Shown piece after piece: positions 23,822-34,799 of a stretch of 64,000 bases of DNA. The notes below the pieces were generated by a model that worked only from the letters and a program-made list of their open reading frames with translations, did no database searches and was not told where the DNA came from. Source of the stretch: Gnetum montanum (taxonomy: Eukaryota; Streptophyta; Gnetopsida; Gnetales; Gnetaceae); NCBI GenBank assembly GCA_015680685.1, contig MNCI01001065.1, positions 2,070,734 through 2,134,733 of the forward strand, in the 5' to 3' direction. Position 1 is the stretch's first letter, and every line of letters begins with the position of its first letter. Made by a program: the position numbers and the translations under genes.

Positions 23822-24654
23822 TAATGAATCATGATTTATTAGGCTTCGATATCAGACCCTTGATATCAAGTATGCGATATCACGACCTCACTAGAAATAT
23901 AGAATACATGATATCGTGGTTCCTATGTGAGCCTATAAATACACAATTGGGTGCATGGGAGAGGATAGGAAAATTTGGTGTTAGAGTAGGATCTTTTTGT
24001 CAGTTTTCAATTCCTCTCAACCCTTTCCCCAGTGCATGCCCATAATGTGATGATTGTAATTGTATGAAACCTTTATTCGAGTGTGACATACTTGGACATG
24101 CACATGACTGGCAATAAAGATCAATATTACTTCATCATTACAGCATTCACTTAGTTTTAACTATTATTTATTGCTTTCTTACTTAATATCTCTTTACCTT
24201 CCTCTCCTATCCCTATTATTAAATGTGGAATGAGTAGGACTTAATCATGAGCATTTAAGTGTGACTACTTGGTATCCCAGTAATGTACATAGGACATGTG
24301 CTTGGTAATCCCAGTAGTAGTACATGAGGTCCAAGATGTGTATAGATGATTAAGGATGAATGCTCATTGCACTTAGGCTAGCTTAGATTCTCTCATCCCA
24401 TTCCCTCTTAGCTTAAACAAAGTTATTTTCCATTGCCTCTAGGAGTAGCACTAGTCTAGGACCATATCATACACCTCAATCTGAACTAAACCATACATGA
24501 CAAAGCAAATACTAGTCTAGGTGGGAAGACAGTGAACTGCGATCAACATGTAACTATCTAGATACCACAACTAGCCCATCTATGAAGTTTGACTGGATCG
24601 TGCATGAATGCTCCTATTCATATGGTTGAGTGTAGGGTACCTTGCCACTCATCA
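23822..24654 (+). repeat. LTR, family C, left arm of the palindromic element
   Basis: It is 833 bp, from TAATGA (decayed TGATGA) to TCATCA. GATATC words lie at 23848, 23862, 23876 and 23910 and a TATA box CCTATAAATA at 23932. The CAATAAAG in R is at 24112. The U5 end is followed by TTG and then an inverted polypurine tract. Confidence 0.88.
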
Positions 24655-25170
24655 TTGTACCCCCACGACTGAATGAAAACTTGTCCTTGAGTTGAACAAA
24701 ATAAGAATAAGCCCCATTGATTACATAGTGGATAGGTATGGGATTATTGATTGACTAGGAATTTATTCATGCTACAGTGGAGGATTGCACATAACAAAAT
24801 TGGGACATGGACACAAAATTACAAAAGTATAAAAATTTGTTAGAACTCATGTTCCAAGTGGCGGTGGCTCCTCCATGGGTGCCTTTCCTTTGTCCTGCAC
24901 ACTAGGCTTCTAAGATTGATACCATTGAAGAAGCACCTAATGTTTCTCCTCTTCTATCTGAGGACTATGAGCCATCCATGCTGATGATGTTTGATGGAGT
25001 CAGCACTTCCCATGGACACAGTAGCTGTAGGAATACTTAATTGGCCTTGACATGCCATGCTACAAATAGCTGTCATTCCTCTTCATAGGCTTGGGCCCTG
25101 ACCTCTCCACCTTTTTCTTGGCTAGATTGTGTAGTGACAGGAGTTCCCTGCAGGGGATGGTGCTAGTTAT
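24655..25170 (-). other. inverted 3' internal end in the left arm (polypurine tract, 3' UTR, ORF2 tail)
   Basis: Read on the minus strand it ends with ORF2's last residues (AMPMEEPPPP-like, stop at 24849-24847), the 3' UTR and the tract GTCGTGGGGGTA, as in element F at 32400-32682. It carries about 75 bp near 25040-25110 that the right arm lacks. The tract touches the LTR through the three bases TTG. Confidence 0.8.
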
Positions 25171-25262
25171 TTAGATTATTTACATCATACAAGATCACTG
25201 TAATAGAGTATTAACAATATATCTTTTAGAAAGAAGTAATTGCAAGAAAAAGTATTAATGAT
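25171..25262. other. 92-bp spacer at the centre of the palindrome
   Basis: AT-rich and unlike either arm. It is flanked by CTAGTTAT and its complement ATAACTAG, where the arms begin. Confidence 0.75.
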
Positions 25263-25712
25263 ATAACTAGCACCATCCCCATCAGGGAACTCCCGTCATT
25301 ACACAATCTGGCCAAGAAAAAGGTGGAGAGGTATTCCTATAGCTACCATGTCCATGGGAAGTGATGACTCCATCAAACATCATCAGCATGGATGGCTCAT
25401 AGTCCTCAGATAGAAGAGGAGAAATGTTAGGCACTTCTTCAACGGTATCAATCTTAGAAGCATAGTGTGCAAGACAAAGGAAAGGCACCCATGGAGGAGC
25501 CACCGCCACCTGGAACATGAGTTCCAAAAAAGTTTTGTACTTTTGTAATTTTGTGTCTGTGTCCCAATTTTGTTATGTGCAATCCTCCACTGTAGCATGA
25601 ATAAATTCCTAGTCAATCAATAATCCCATACCTATCCACTATGTAATCAATGGGGCTTGTTCTCATTTTGTTCGACTCGAGGACAAGTTTTCATTCAGTT
25701 GTGGGGGTACAA
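25263..25712 (+). other. 3' internal end in the right arm (ORF2 tail, 3' UTR, polypurine tract)
   Basis: The frame QDKGKAPMEEPPPPGT ends at TGA 25518-25520, matching the ORF2 tail DKRKRPMEEPPP of element F. Then come the 3' UTR, the tract CAGTTGTGGGGGTA (25696-25709), the bases CAA, and the LTR in reverse. Confidence 0.8.
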
Positions 25713-26546
25713 TGATGAGTGGCAAGGTACCCCTACACTCAACCATATGAATACGATTGTTCACGCATGATCTAGTTGAACTCTACAGAGAGGCTAGTTT
25801 TGGTATCTAGATAGTTACATGTTGATTGCAATTTGTTGTTGTCCCACCTAGACTAGTGTTTGCTATTTCACGTATGGTTTGGTCCAAAGTGAGGTGTATG
25901 ATATGGTTCTAGACTAGTGCTACTTCTAGAGGCAATGGAAAATAACTTTGTTTAAGCTAAGAGGGAATGGGAGGAGAGAATCTAAGCTAGCCTAAGTGTG
26001 ATGAGAATTCATCCTTAATCATCCATACACATCTTGGACCTTGTCTACTACTACTGGGATTCCCAAGCACATGTCCTAGGTACACTACTAGGATACCAAG
26101 TAGTCACACTTAAATGCTCATGATTAAGTTGTACTCATTATGCATTTAATAATAGAGATAAGAGAGGAAGGTAAAGAGATATTAAGTAAGAAAGAAATAA
26201 ATAACAATTAAAACTAAGTAAATGCTACAATGATGAAGTAATCTCAATCTTTATTGCTAGTCATGTGCGTGTCCAAGTACATCACACTCGAATAAAGGTT
26301 TCATAAAATTACAATCATCACACTGCTGGCATCCACTGGGGAAAGGGTTGAGAGGAATTGAAAACTAACAAAAAGATCCTACTCTAACACTAACTTTTCC
26401 TATCCTCTCCCATGCACCCAATTGTGTATTTATAGGCTCACACAGGAATCACAATATTATGTATCTAATATCCCTTGTGAGGCCATGATATCATGTACCC
26501 GATATCGAGGGTCCAATATCAGACCCTAACAAATCATGGTTCATCA
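25713..26546 (-). repeat. LTR, family C, right arm of the palindromic element
   Basis: It is 834 bp, from TGATGAGTGG (its U5 end, inverted) to TTCATCA (its U3 start). An inverted TATA box lies near 26430 and inverted GATATC words at 26486 and 26500, with decayed ones at 26457 and 26515. It mirrors 23822-24654. Confidence 0.87.
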
Positions 26547-26777
26547 GGTACCATGTCCCACCATGGTCTTAAATTGGCAACATTGGTGACTTGGGTAGCT
26601 TGGTTATATTCTCAACTATATGAACTACAAACTCACCAATTCCAAGTGCTTATCAAGGGGGTAGCAAAAGAATAAGGATAAATAACCAAATGGGAGAATG
26701 TTGAAAAATCTCAACAAGACCAAAATCTCAAAATAACATAGGTCCATGAAGAGGAGAAATCAACTCACCTCACGAAG

Positions 26778-27690
26778 GTGGAATTATCTTTTCCAATACT
26801 ACAATCACTAGAGGAAATTGAGGTAAAGATCAATAAGATGACAGAATGGGTACATGAAAAATGTGAAGAATATGCCAACATTATTAGAGGTGGAACCACA
26901 CATGATCACTCTAATAACCAGAATAAACAAAGGATGCCAAACTTAGAAATAGGGAAGAACATCATTCATCAATCAGAACGAAGGGCTGAAAATAATAAGG
27001 ATAGGGACTCAACTACCAATCATACGTATCAATGTAATGTTTGCCTATATGATCACCCCCAAAGGCTAATGCCCAATCTTGTCACATTTACATGAGCATT
27101 AGGAAGGAATGCTACATCCATATTTCATACAAAAGTACCATGTTCAACCATGGTGGATGAACCCCTAGTCGTGGGGGAGGCCATCACCAAATAGACTACA
27201 CCCATCATACTAGCTAAAACCAAGTGCTTATTATGTTCAACATCCTATTTCTCCGACCATATCAACATCCTCTACTTCAACTCATCATTATCATTCTCCT
27301 GAGTACTATCAACCCACGTCCCCTCCCACAACATCACCACCTCATGTTCCTTACACTTCTCCTTGCCCTCAATATTCTCATCCTTCACCTCCTTCTACAT
27401 CACCACTAGTAGCACTAGATGGTTTTGCACCATAGCACCAACCCATGAATGTTACTTGTGTTGCTACTCTCAACAGTAGTGGAAGTCCTAGGTCCTCCAC
27501 AATGTAGAAAGCATCCTTTCTTTAGGCATGGCCGTAGAAAGAGATATCATGGTTCTGAAACCACTGCATCCACCAATTCAATGCTATGGTGCATCTGCCC
27601 CCTTGAACTTAATGCCTCCTATTACCTTATCCGGGCCACCAATCAACACTCCAAAAACCATGTGACCCAATGAATATGACCACATAGGGA
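26778..27690 (+). pseudogene. gag: gag C-terminal remnant of Athila-like element F
   Basis: An open frame (26778-27095) with EEIEVKINKMTEWVHEK and a C-x2-C-x3-H zinc knuckle (CNVCLYDHP) matches gag of the family A element at 3600-3800 and of E at 48400-48590. The Pro-rich tail continues in broken frames to about 27690. Protease, RT and nearly all of integrase are missing between here and 27930, so element F carries a large internal deletion. Confidence 0.65.
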
Positions 27691-27932
27691 GACATAAATC
27701 CTTGCATACCATCTTACAGTCACAGGTGCCATAGTAGGTCAGATCCTTATCACATGATCACATCTTATAATTTGCACCACTATGCCTACTTTAATCAAGT
27801 GTGTGAACCACAATTTTGGGTACATTCTTGCCACCACATCAAAAGATACCTAGTGGTTTGGATATGACCATATCCCAATGTTTCCAACATGCATGGATTC
27901 AAATTTTTCATTTATTAATTGTAGCCATGCTC

Positions 27933-27960
27933 AAAGGTTTAGTCATGGGGGATATCCTTC
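27933..27960 (+). promoter_or_regulatory. central polypurine-tract-like site of element F
   Basis: GGTTTAGTCATGGGGGATATC corresponds to the post-integrase sites of the other elements. It marks the pol/spacer border of element F although most of pol is gone. Confidence 0.45.
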
Positions 27961-28136
27961 ATTCTAACAAGAAGAATTAGTAAATGTTTTTCCTTTTCTT
28001 TGATTTTACAATTTTTTTTTTTCAATTTTTTTTATTTTCAATTTGTCATTTTATCTTTTTGAGGTTAATCTCATTGGTGAATAAAATACTCATGTGACTT
28101 ATTGGTTGAGGTGTTGTTCTATGCTATCAAGTCTCA

Positions 28137-28825
28137 NNNNNNNNNNNNNNNNNNNNNNNNNNNNNNNNNNNNNNNNNNNNNNNNNNNNNNNNNNNNNNNN
28201 NNNNNNNNNNNNNNNNNNNNNNNNNNNNNNNNNNNNNNNNNNNNNNNNNNNNNNNNNNNNNNNNNNNNNNNNNNNNNNNNNNNNNNNNNNNNNNNNNNNN
28301 NNNNNNNNNNNNNNNNNNNNNNNNNNNNNNNNNNNNNNNNNNNNNNNNNNNNNNNNNNNNNNNNNNNNNNNNNNNNNNNNNNNNNNNNNNNNNNNNNNNN
28401 NNNNNNNNNNNNNNNNNNNNNNNNNNNNNNNNNNNNNNNNNNNNNNNNNNNNNNNNNNNNNNNNNNNNNNNNNNNNNNNNNNNNNNNNNNNNNNNNNNNN
28501 NNNNNNNNNNNNNNNNNNNNNNNNNNNNNNNNNNNNNNNNNNNNNNNNNNNNNNNNNNNNNNNNNNNNNNNNNNNNNNNNNNNNNNNNNNNNNNNNNNNN
28601 NNNNNNNNNNNNNNNNNNNNNNNNNNNNNNNNNNNNNNNNNNNNNNNNNNNNNNNNNNNNNNNNNNNNNNNNNNNNNNNNNNNNNNNNNNNNNNNNNNNN
28701 NNNNNNNNNNNNNNNNNNNNNNNNNNNNNNNNNNNNNNNNNNNNNNNNNNNNNNNNNNNNNNNNNNNNNNNNNNNNNNNNNNNNNNNNNNNNNNNNNNNN
28801 NNNNNNNNNNNNNNNNNNNNNNNNN
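28137..28825. other. assembly gap (689 N)
   Basis: Unknown bases inside the spacer of element F. Frames called across it are meaningless. Confidence 0.99.
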
Positions 28826-29113
28826 ATTACACATCACCACATCATCTTATACCCTCCAAGTATTACATTGCTAAAATTATCCTTTCCCTTATCATAATTT
28901 TAATTCAAACATTCCTATGTACTACTACATGTCCTTTTTTCTCCCTCCATTCAAAACTTCATTGTAAAATTCCACTTCATTAAACTTTTGGTGCCTTTAG
29001 GTCTCTTTGATGTTACCCTAGATCTTTCGAATTAACCTTAAATCCTTCATTTTTGGCCTTGGAAGTTCAAAAATTTATCAATTTTGTCAAGTACCCTATT
29101 TCAGAAGGGATGC

Positions 29114-29175
29114 GATATCAGGTACTCAGTATTGTGTCTGACGTGATATCGCATCTACAAAAACTATATATATGG
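29114..29175 (+). promoter_or_regulatory. putative ORF2 promoter of element F: GATATC words plus TATA box
   Basis: GCGATATC at 29112-29119 and GATATCGC at 29145-29152 precede TATATATAT at 29165-29173. The same word, also followed by a GGTAC, fills the U3 of this element's own LTR (32723-32776). The ORF2 ATG lies about 535 bp downstream. Promoter function is inferred from layout. Confidence 0.6.
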
Positions 29176-29451
29176 ACCCCCCTCCCTCTGCCCCCCCTCC
29201 CCCCACACACACATCAACATCATTTTTCACTTTTCATGCAAGGGGAGTTGTTGCAATTTTCTTCCATGAATTTTCAACCTTGTGCACCTATCATTCAAAC
29301 ATCAATATCTTGCTCATTAATGATCTAATTCTCATTCTAATCAAACCTACTTAAACCCAGAGTGTTTAACTTAGTCATGGGGGAAGGGTACACTCCAAGT
29401 TGCATGTAGTTTTTTTCAAAATTCATCATTACTCGAAGGATATCATAAGGG

Positions 29452-29703
29452 GTAAGTGACCTTAAGAAATGCTAAAAACCTAAGCCAAATTAATTTTATT
29501 TCTTCATCCAAACCATGAAAATTATTTTTTTGGAGTCACCTAATCCAATTGGGCTCAATATCAAAAAATTTAGGAGAATTTTCATGAAAATTTCTAACTC
29601 TGAATCACACTAGGCAAGAAATGAATCCATTTAAGGCAATGAGTAAGGTGTAAATAAAATTTTGTAAATGGCCTTACTAATAGTCGATCCTATGTGATTG
29701 TAG
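29452..29703 (+). other. putative 5' UTR intron of ORF2, ending at the start codon
   Basis: The donor AAGGG/GTAAGT (29452), a branch-point-like TACTAAT (29675-29681) and the acceptor TTGTAG (29703) touch the ATG at 29704. E has a donor GTAAGC (42174-42169) and a TACTAAT (41806-41800) at matching places. The intron would be 252 nt and T-rich. Confidence 0.55.
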
Positions 29704-32258
29704 ATGGCCCCTAAATGAGGACAACAAGGAGGACCCTCTTAGGGTGCATCCAAATAACCAAGGAGAGGCAAAGGCCAAGCACCTCCCGAAGAACATGCAA
29801 AGTAGGAGGCACAATCATTTAGCATTCATCAAAAACCTTCTATCACTGCATAATCTGGGCATGCCGAAGGTGGAGAAGGTAGGGTACCTAAACAAGGACA
29901 ACATCTCATGTTGTCTCTAGAATGCATTTAGGTAATTCAGGAAAGGTCCATGTTAGTAGTAGTGATTATGGAACTCAATTTTGGATCTTTTACTGAATTT
30001 TCCCTTAAGTCTATCAAAGATCAACTTAGAGGGTCTCCATTGTGGCCTATTCTCTTAGAGAGTGGCAATTGGTACCTAGGGGAGACGTACTAATATTAGC
30101 ACAACAAGGATAAAGGCACCACAATTGATATTGGTGGGATTTCTATTGATTTATCTACCAAGGCCATTTCAAAAGTTTTGAACCTTTCGAACACAGGGCC
30201 CAAGGTTGCTCACCTGTCCATTCGCTCTGATGCTGATGCGCGAAAGATATGGTTAAAAAGGACGTACAGAAAGGAGGATAAAACATATGGAGAGCTCACA
30301 CTTGAAGAGAGGATCTATTTTAAAATTGGCACATATCATATTTTCCCAACAAAAGGACTGAATAGAATTTCCACCTATGCAACTAGAGGAAATGTTATCT
30401 TGATGGGCAAGATTGATGCCAACCTACCCCATCTATACATCACAGAAATTTTAAGGAAATTTGAAGAATGTAAGATAGAGAAGTTTGCATTACCCTTTCC
30501 CTACCTAATTAGGAAGCTATGTCGACATGCTAGAATTCTGGGGTACACCAATGACATCCCCAAAAAGGCTCAAATTGCCTCATTTGCCAAATTACAAAAA
30601 CCACCAGCACTAAGGAAAGATGTTGGTAAGACACTAGAGCCTAAGCAAGAATAGATGATTGGGCACACTGCATCTCAAACTGTAGGACCCAGCCAACTTC
30701 TAGACACATGGCCTAATCAATAATAGGAAGCGGGGCCTAGCACAAAACCCATAGGCTAGCAAGACCAACCACCACCGCTGCCATAAGACTATCGACCATC
30801 AATGAGCCATCACTAAAATAGTCAGCTACAGAAGCTTTGATGAAGCAAACCTCTTCAAGATCATTGATGATTCCATATAGCCCACAGTCTCAATTGATCA
30901 TGCATGGGGTAAGGTTTCCATCCAAACAAAAGGAGGAAGATCGCACTGGTCACAACAGATCTCTGGAAATGCTACATCTTTTAAGTGCAGTTAGAAACTG
31001 GTGAAGGCACCACAGTAGTGGTTATGCAACACTAGAATGCAGTAGGAGTAGCAAAAGTGGTTGCATATCACATCAAATAATTATTTAATGTTCCTATTGT
31101 TCCACTAGTAGATTTTACAAAAGCACATGATGCTCAAACCTTGGTTGGCCCCTCAATGACTCCTACTGATCATGAGGATGTTTTGGATCGGTTGCTGTAG
31201 ACAAGACAAGTTATGATGTCCTTGTTTGACATCCCTCAAGATTTCATAGCAACACAGTCAAATCTCATCTTTACAAAAGGGAATCTAGTCATGGCAAAGG
31301 TTCAAGCCGAACATGCAAAGGAGGAGTTGAAAAGACTCCAAGAAAATTTCGTTACCTTACAAGCTACACAACAAGATCTATCCCAATTCATTCCTGTAGA
31401 CCAACTAGAGTGCTTTTGGATGGAGTAGCTAAATAAATTTCTAGAAGAGAATAAAAGAGTGGTGGGGGAAAAAGAGAAGCCCTATTGGGATGCTTCAAAG
31501 GCACAAGCTCAAACATATGCACATGTCGAAGCACTCAAAGCCTTAGAAGAAGAAAATAAACAACCCGCTACCAAAAACCTCTGATTGACCACAATAGAAA
31601 AACAAAAAAGTGTTCTCGAGGAGAATTTTTAGCATATGTGAGAACAGTTAATAAGGGTCAACTAGGACATGAACCACTTAGCCAGGAAAAATAGAACCCT
31701 CCCAATGGAGGAGGTACATGCAATCCATTAGAAGATGGCCATCAAAATAAGCACATGGCAGAATGAGGCTAAGCGACATAATAAGCTAAAAGAGAATTTT
31801 AGAGATCAGGAGGGGATGTACAAGAAAATCATCAAGAAAGAAATCCACATAGCCAAATCTCACATTAACACTCTTAGCACCCAAAATGCTGACTAGCAGG
31901 CCATATTGGATACTTATGCTTTCACCCACTAAGTAGAACTAAAGATCTAAGATCTGCAAATATAAGATCTCACTGAGTACATGGAGTTGGCAAACCTATG
32001 ATATGCCAACTTGGCCATGTTGACAGCAAGATGCCTAAGGACAAAATTAGAGAAACAGGTAGCAACCACCTATGCTAAGTATGAAGTGGAATTTGCTGAA
32101 CACAGGAAGACACTGCAAAGATTAGAGGTAGAAAATTATAAATTAGAGATGGTCAAGACCAGCTACCAAGGACAAAAGGATGTCATAGCAGATTTGGCTC
32201 GACGGCTCATAGACTACCAAGAATGCAAAGACAAAGCTAGAGCCTATGAAGAGAAATG
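29704..32258 (+). pseudogene. ORF2 of element F: 'plant transposon protein'-like domain plus coiled coil
   Basis: From ATG 29704 (MAPK, as in E) one frame runs to the open part 30178-30654 without a frameshift; every interruption is TGA, TAG or TAA. Blocks: SPLWPILLESGNWYLGE (30030-30085), LTLEERIYFKIGTYH (30300-30345), then FALPFPYLIRKLCRHA (30485-30530), which resembles the LPFPCLIT.LC.RAGV block of the putative plant transposon protein family (PF20167-like). A Pro/Gln-rich linker follows (30660-30800), and a charged heptad-like helical region (31200-32258) predicts a long coiled coil. I see no signal peptide or membrane span, so an envelope role is doubtful. The role is unknown; a nuclear regulator is one possibility. 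Confidence 0.7.
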
Positions 32259-32670
32259 ACAGTTGTTTGTGGCTTGGTACGTTAAGGCCAATCAAATGTT
32301 TCCACAACTACCATGCCCATGGGAGGTGCCAACTCCATCAAATATCATAACATCAGCATGGATGGCATAGGATCCCCAGATTGAAGAAGAAAAGCTCCAA
32401 GGACTCCTCCAGAGACATCCATTTCCAAAACCTAAAGCACAAGACAAGAGGAAGAGGCCCATGGAAGAACCACCACCACGAGCAACCACATGAGTTCCAA
32501 CAATTTCATCTCTTGTAATTTTGTGTCTGTGTTCCAATCTTGTTTTGCTTAATTCCACACTATGGCATGAGTAATTCCTAGTTAGTCAATAATCCAATAC
32601 CTATCCATTGTGTAATCAATTGAACTCGCTCTTATTTTGATTGTTTAACTCAAGGATGAGTTGTTATTCA
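32259..32670 (+). other. ORF2 tail and 3' UTR of element F
   Basis: DKRKRPMEEPPP at about 32440-32475 is the conserved C-terminal tail. Then comes the 3' UTR block (TTTTGTGTCTGTGTTCC, TAATCCAATACC) shared with the palindrome arms and with 830-960. Confidence 0.7.
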
Positions 32671-32682
32671 ATCATGGGGGTA
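32671..32682 (+). promoter_or_regulatory. polypurine tract of element F
   Basis: ATCATGGGGGTA directly before the LTR start TGATGA. Confidence 0.8.
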
Positions 32683-33544
32683 TGATGAATTATGGGTTGC
32701 TAGGCCCCAATATTGGATCCTTGATATCGGGTACGCGATATCGTAGCCTGGACAACGATATCGAATACACGATATAGTGATTCCTGTGTAGGCTTATAAA
32801 TATAGCATTCAAGCACACAAGAAAGAGAGAAGTTGGTAAGTTTAAGAGTAGAGTCTTTTTGTTAGGTTTCAGTTAGTTTCAGTTCTTTCCCTAGTGCATG
32901 CCCATAATGTGATGATTGTAATTATACAGAACCTTTGTTTGGGCCTGATGTACTTGCACATGCACACAGTCAATAATAAAGATCGAGATTACTCCATCAT
33001 TATAGCATTCACTAAGTCTTTAATTGTTTAATTATTGATTATTTATTGTTTTCTTAGTTAATATTTCTTTTATCATCATTTACTATTTCTATTATTAAAT
33101 GCAAAATGAGTACATCGTAATCACAAACATTTAAGTGTAACTACTTAGTAACCCAGCAGCATATCTAGTAATGTATTGAGTAATGAGCACTTGGTAATCC
33201 CAGACGTAGTACACAAAGTCCAAGATGCATATGGATGATTAAGGATAGATGCTCATCGCACTTAGGCTAGTTTAGTTTTTATTTCCTATTGCTTCTTAGC
33301 TTAAATCATGATTATTTTTATTGTCTTCAAGAATAGCTTAGTGTTAGGAATCACATCATACACCTCACACTAGACTAAACCATACATGACAAAGCAAATA
33401 CTAGTCTAGGTGGGAAGACAGTGAACTACGATCAACGTGTAACTATCTAGGTGCCACAACTAGTATGTCTGTGAAGTTCAACCAGATCATGCGTACACGC
33501 TTGTATTCATATGGTTGAGCGTAGGGGTACCTTGCTGCTCATCA
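32683..33544 (+). repeat. 3' LTR of element F, family C
   Basis: It is 862 bp, TGATGA to TCATCA. GATATC words at 32723, 32737 and 32757, a decayed GATATA at 32771, and a TATA box TTATAAAT at 32794. It matches the palindrome LTRs. No primer binding site follows, so it is a 3' LTR; no 5' partner was found in the window. Confidence 0.88.
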
Positions 33545-33717
33545 TTAAGAAACATTAAATCATTATTAAATATGAAATCTTTCATGTGTCCTATAAAGTA
33601 ATCATACAAGTTTCTCTTAGTAAAAATATAAATAAAATGTTATTAAACTTTTTTCTAAGATTGGATATCTCAATATTTTGGTAATTAAAGGCTTGTTATT
33701 CTTTTTAATAACACTTA
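33545..33717. other. short AT-rich stretch between two LTRs
   Basis: Nothing recognised. It separates the 3' ends of the converging elements F (+) and G (-). Confidence 0.4.
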
Positions 33718-34564
33718 CAATGAGTAGCTAAGTAACCCTACATCTAGCCATCCAAATTACATGTGTTCATGCACAATCTGATCAAATTCCATGGATGGGA
33801 CTAGATGTATGCATTGGATAACCAAGCACTAAGATGCTAATCATTGTCTTTCCAATCACACTTATAAGGGTTCAAGTTGTATGATTAATTATGACTAAGA
33901 CATGATTATATTATTATGATTATTAAAATATGTAAAGTATTAAATATTTATTCAACTAGTATAAGTGCAAGAAGTAAATCTAATATAGCCTAGAATGAAG
34001 TATGAGTTCCTAATTCACCATACACATCCTAAACATGCACCAATACTATAGGGCTATCAAGTGCTTTACCACTAGGCATACCAAGTGATCCACTATTGGG
34101 ATTATCAAATAGTAATACGTTTATGCTTAAAACCAATTGTATCCATGCAAATCAACTAAGTGTAGGTGAATTACATAATTGATTAGCTCCATGAAAAGTA
34201 AATGAACCCTCAAAGTAAATTGCAATGAAGTAAATCAAAATGCTAATCCATGTGTTACATTAAATAGAATAAAGCTTAATTTTATTGTTTCCATGAAAGT
34301 GTATTCAAGTACATCATGCACTCAAATAAAACTCTATATAATTCATTTAGTCCATGTTGCAGGCACTTAGAGAAAAAATTTCAACTTCTACAATGCAAAA
34401 GTGTAAGAGTCTGGCAAAGGAAATGATTAAATAGTGTCATAAATATGATGGGTATGTGCATTTATATAGGCATTAATGGAAACTTCATTAACGTTAATGC
34501 ATTGATAGGTCATATGCAACATTGAAACATACATCAACAACATTGACAAATTTATTAGTTATTA
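33718..34564 (-). repeat. 3' LTR of element G, decayed B-like family
   Basis: The left edge CAATGAG stands for TGATGAG; the right edge meets an inverted polypurine tract. U3 (right part) has CATTAATG (34471), TTAACGTTAA (34488-34497) and ATGCATTGATAG, and an inverted TATA box near 34460-34469. Compared with E, CATCGATG has become CATTAATG, as CpG decay on both strands would do. Confidence 0.78.
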
Positions 34565-34600
34565 TACCCCATGACTAACTAAAATCTTATCCTCAAGTAA
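34565..34600 (-). promoter_or_regulatory. polypurine tract and upstream box of element G
   Basis: Inverted TACCCCATGACTAA followed by TCCTCAAG, the counterpart of CTTGAGG..TTAGTCATGGGGTA. Confidence 0.7.
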
Positions 34601-34799
34601 ACAAAGGTATGACTAATTGGATTACAAAATTTGGAAATTATGAAACTAAATTACTAATTAACTAACTAACTATAACTTGAGTGTCACATGATAGAAAAAA
34701 TTATTCACATGCTTTTACAATTCAACTTTGATAAAATTGGACTTGATCAACATGTATAAGAATGGTCCTAAGACAGATGCTCTAAGTGATGCTAAGAGG

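Larger units (their letters stand above)
23822..26546. mobile_element. palindromic element: two inverted family C LTRs around inverted 3' internal ends
   Basis: Order: LTR(+) 23822-24654; an internal 3' end in minus orientation (24655-25170); a 92-bp spacer; the same internal end in plus orientation (25263-25712); LTR(-) 25713-26546. The whole is flanked by GGTAC on both sides (23817-23821 and 26547-26551) and sits inside a minisatellite whose period is restored by removing it. Each LTR is reversed relative to its neighbouring polypurine tract, which no normal or solo element has. The arms differ by scattered substitutions and a roughly 75-bp indel, so this is not a chimeric read. Confidence 0.85.

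Noticed and set aside
24658-25709. Palindrome as an ordinary pair of converging elements or an inverted-repeat read artefact
   Set aside because: The LTRs are reversed relative to their polypurine tracts, the outer edges share a 5-bp duplication, and the arms have diverged.
28094-28983. Long open frames of 237-293 codons on both strands
   Set aside because: They consist almost entirely of the N gap at 28137-28825.
29704-32258. ORF2 as a retroviral-type envelope gene
   Set aside because: I see no signal peptide, membrane span or Cys-rich ectodomain; the protein looks soluble and coiled-coil.
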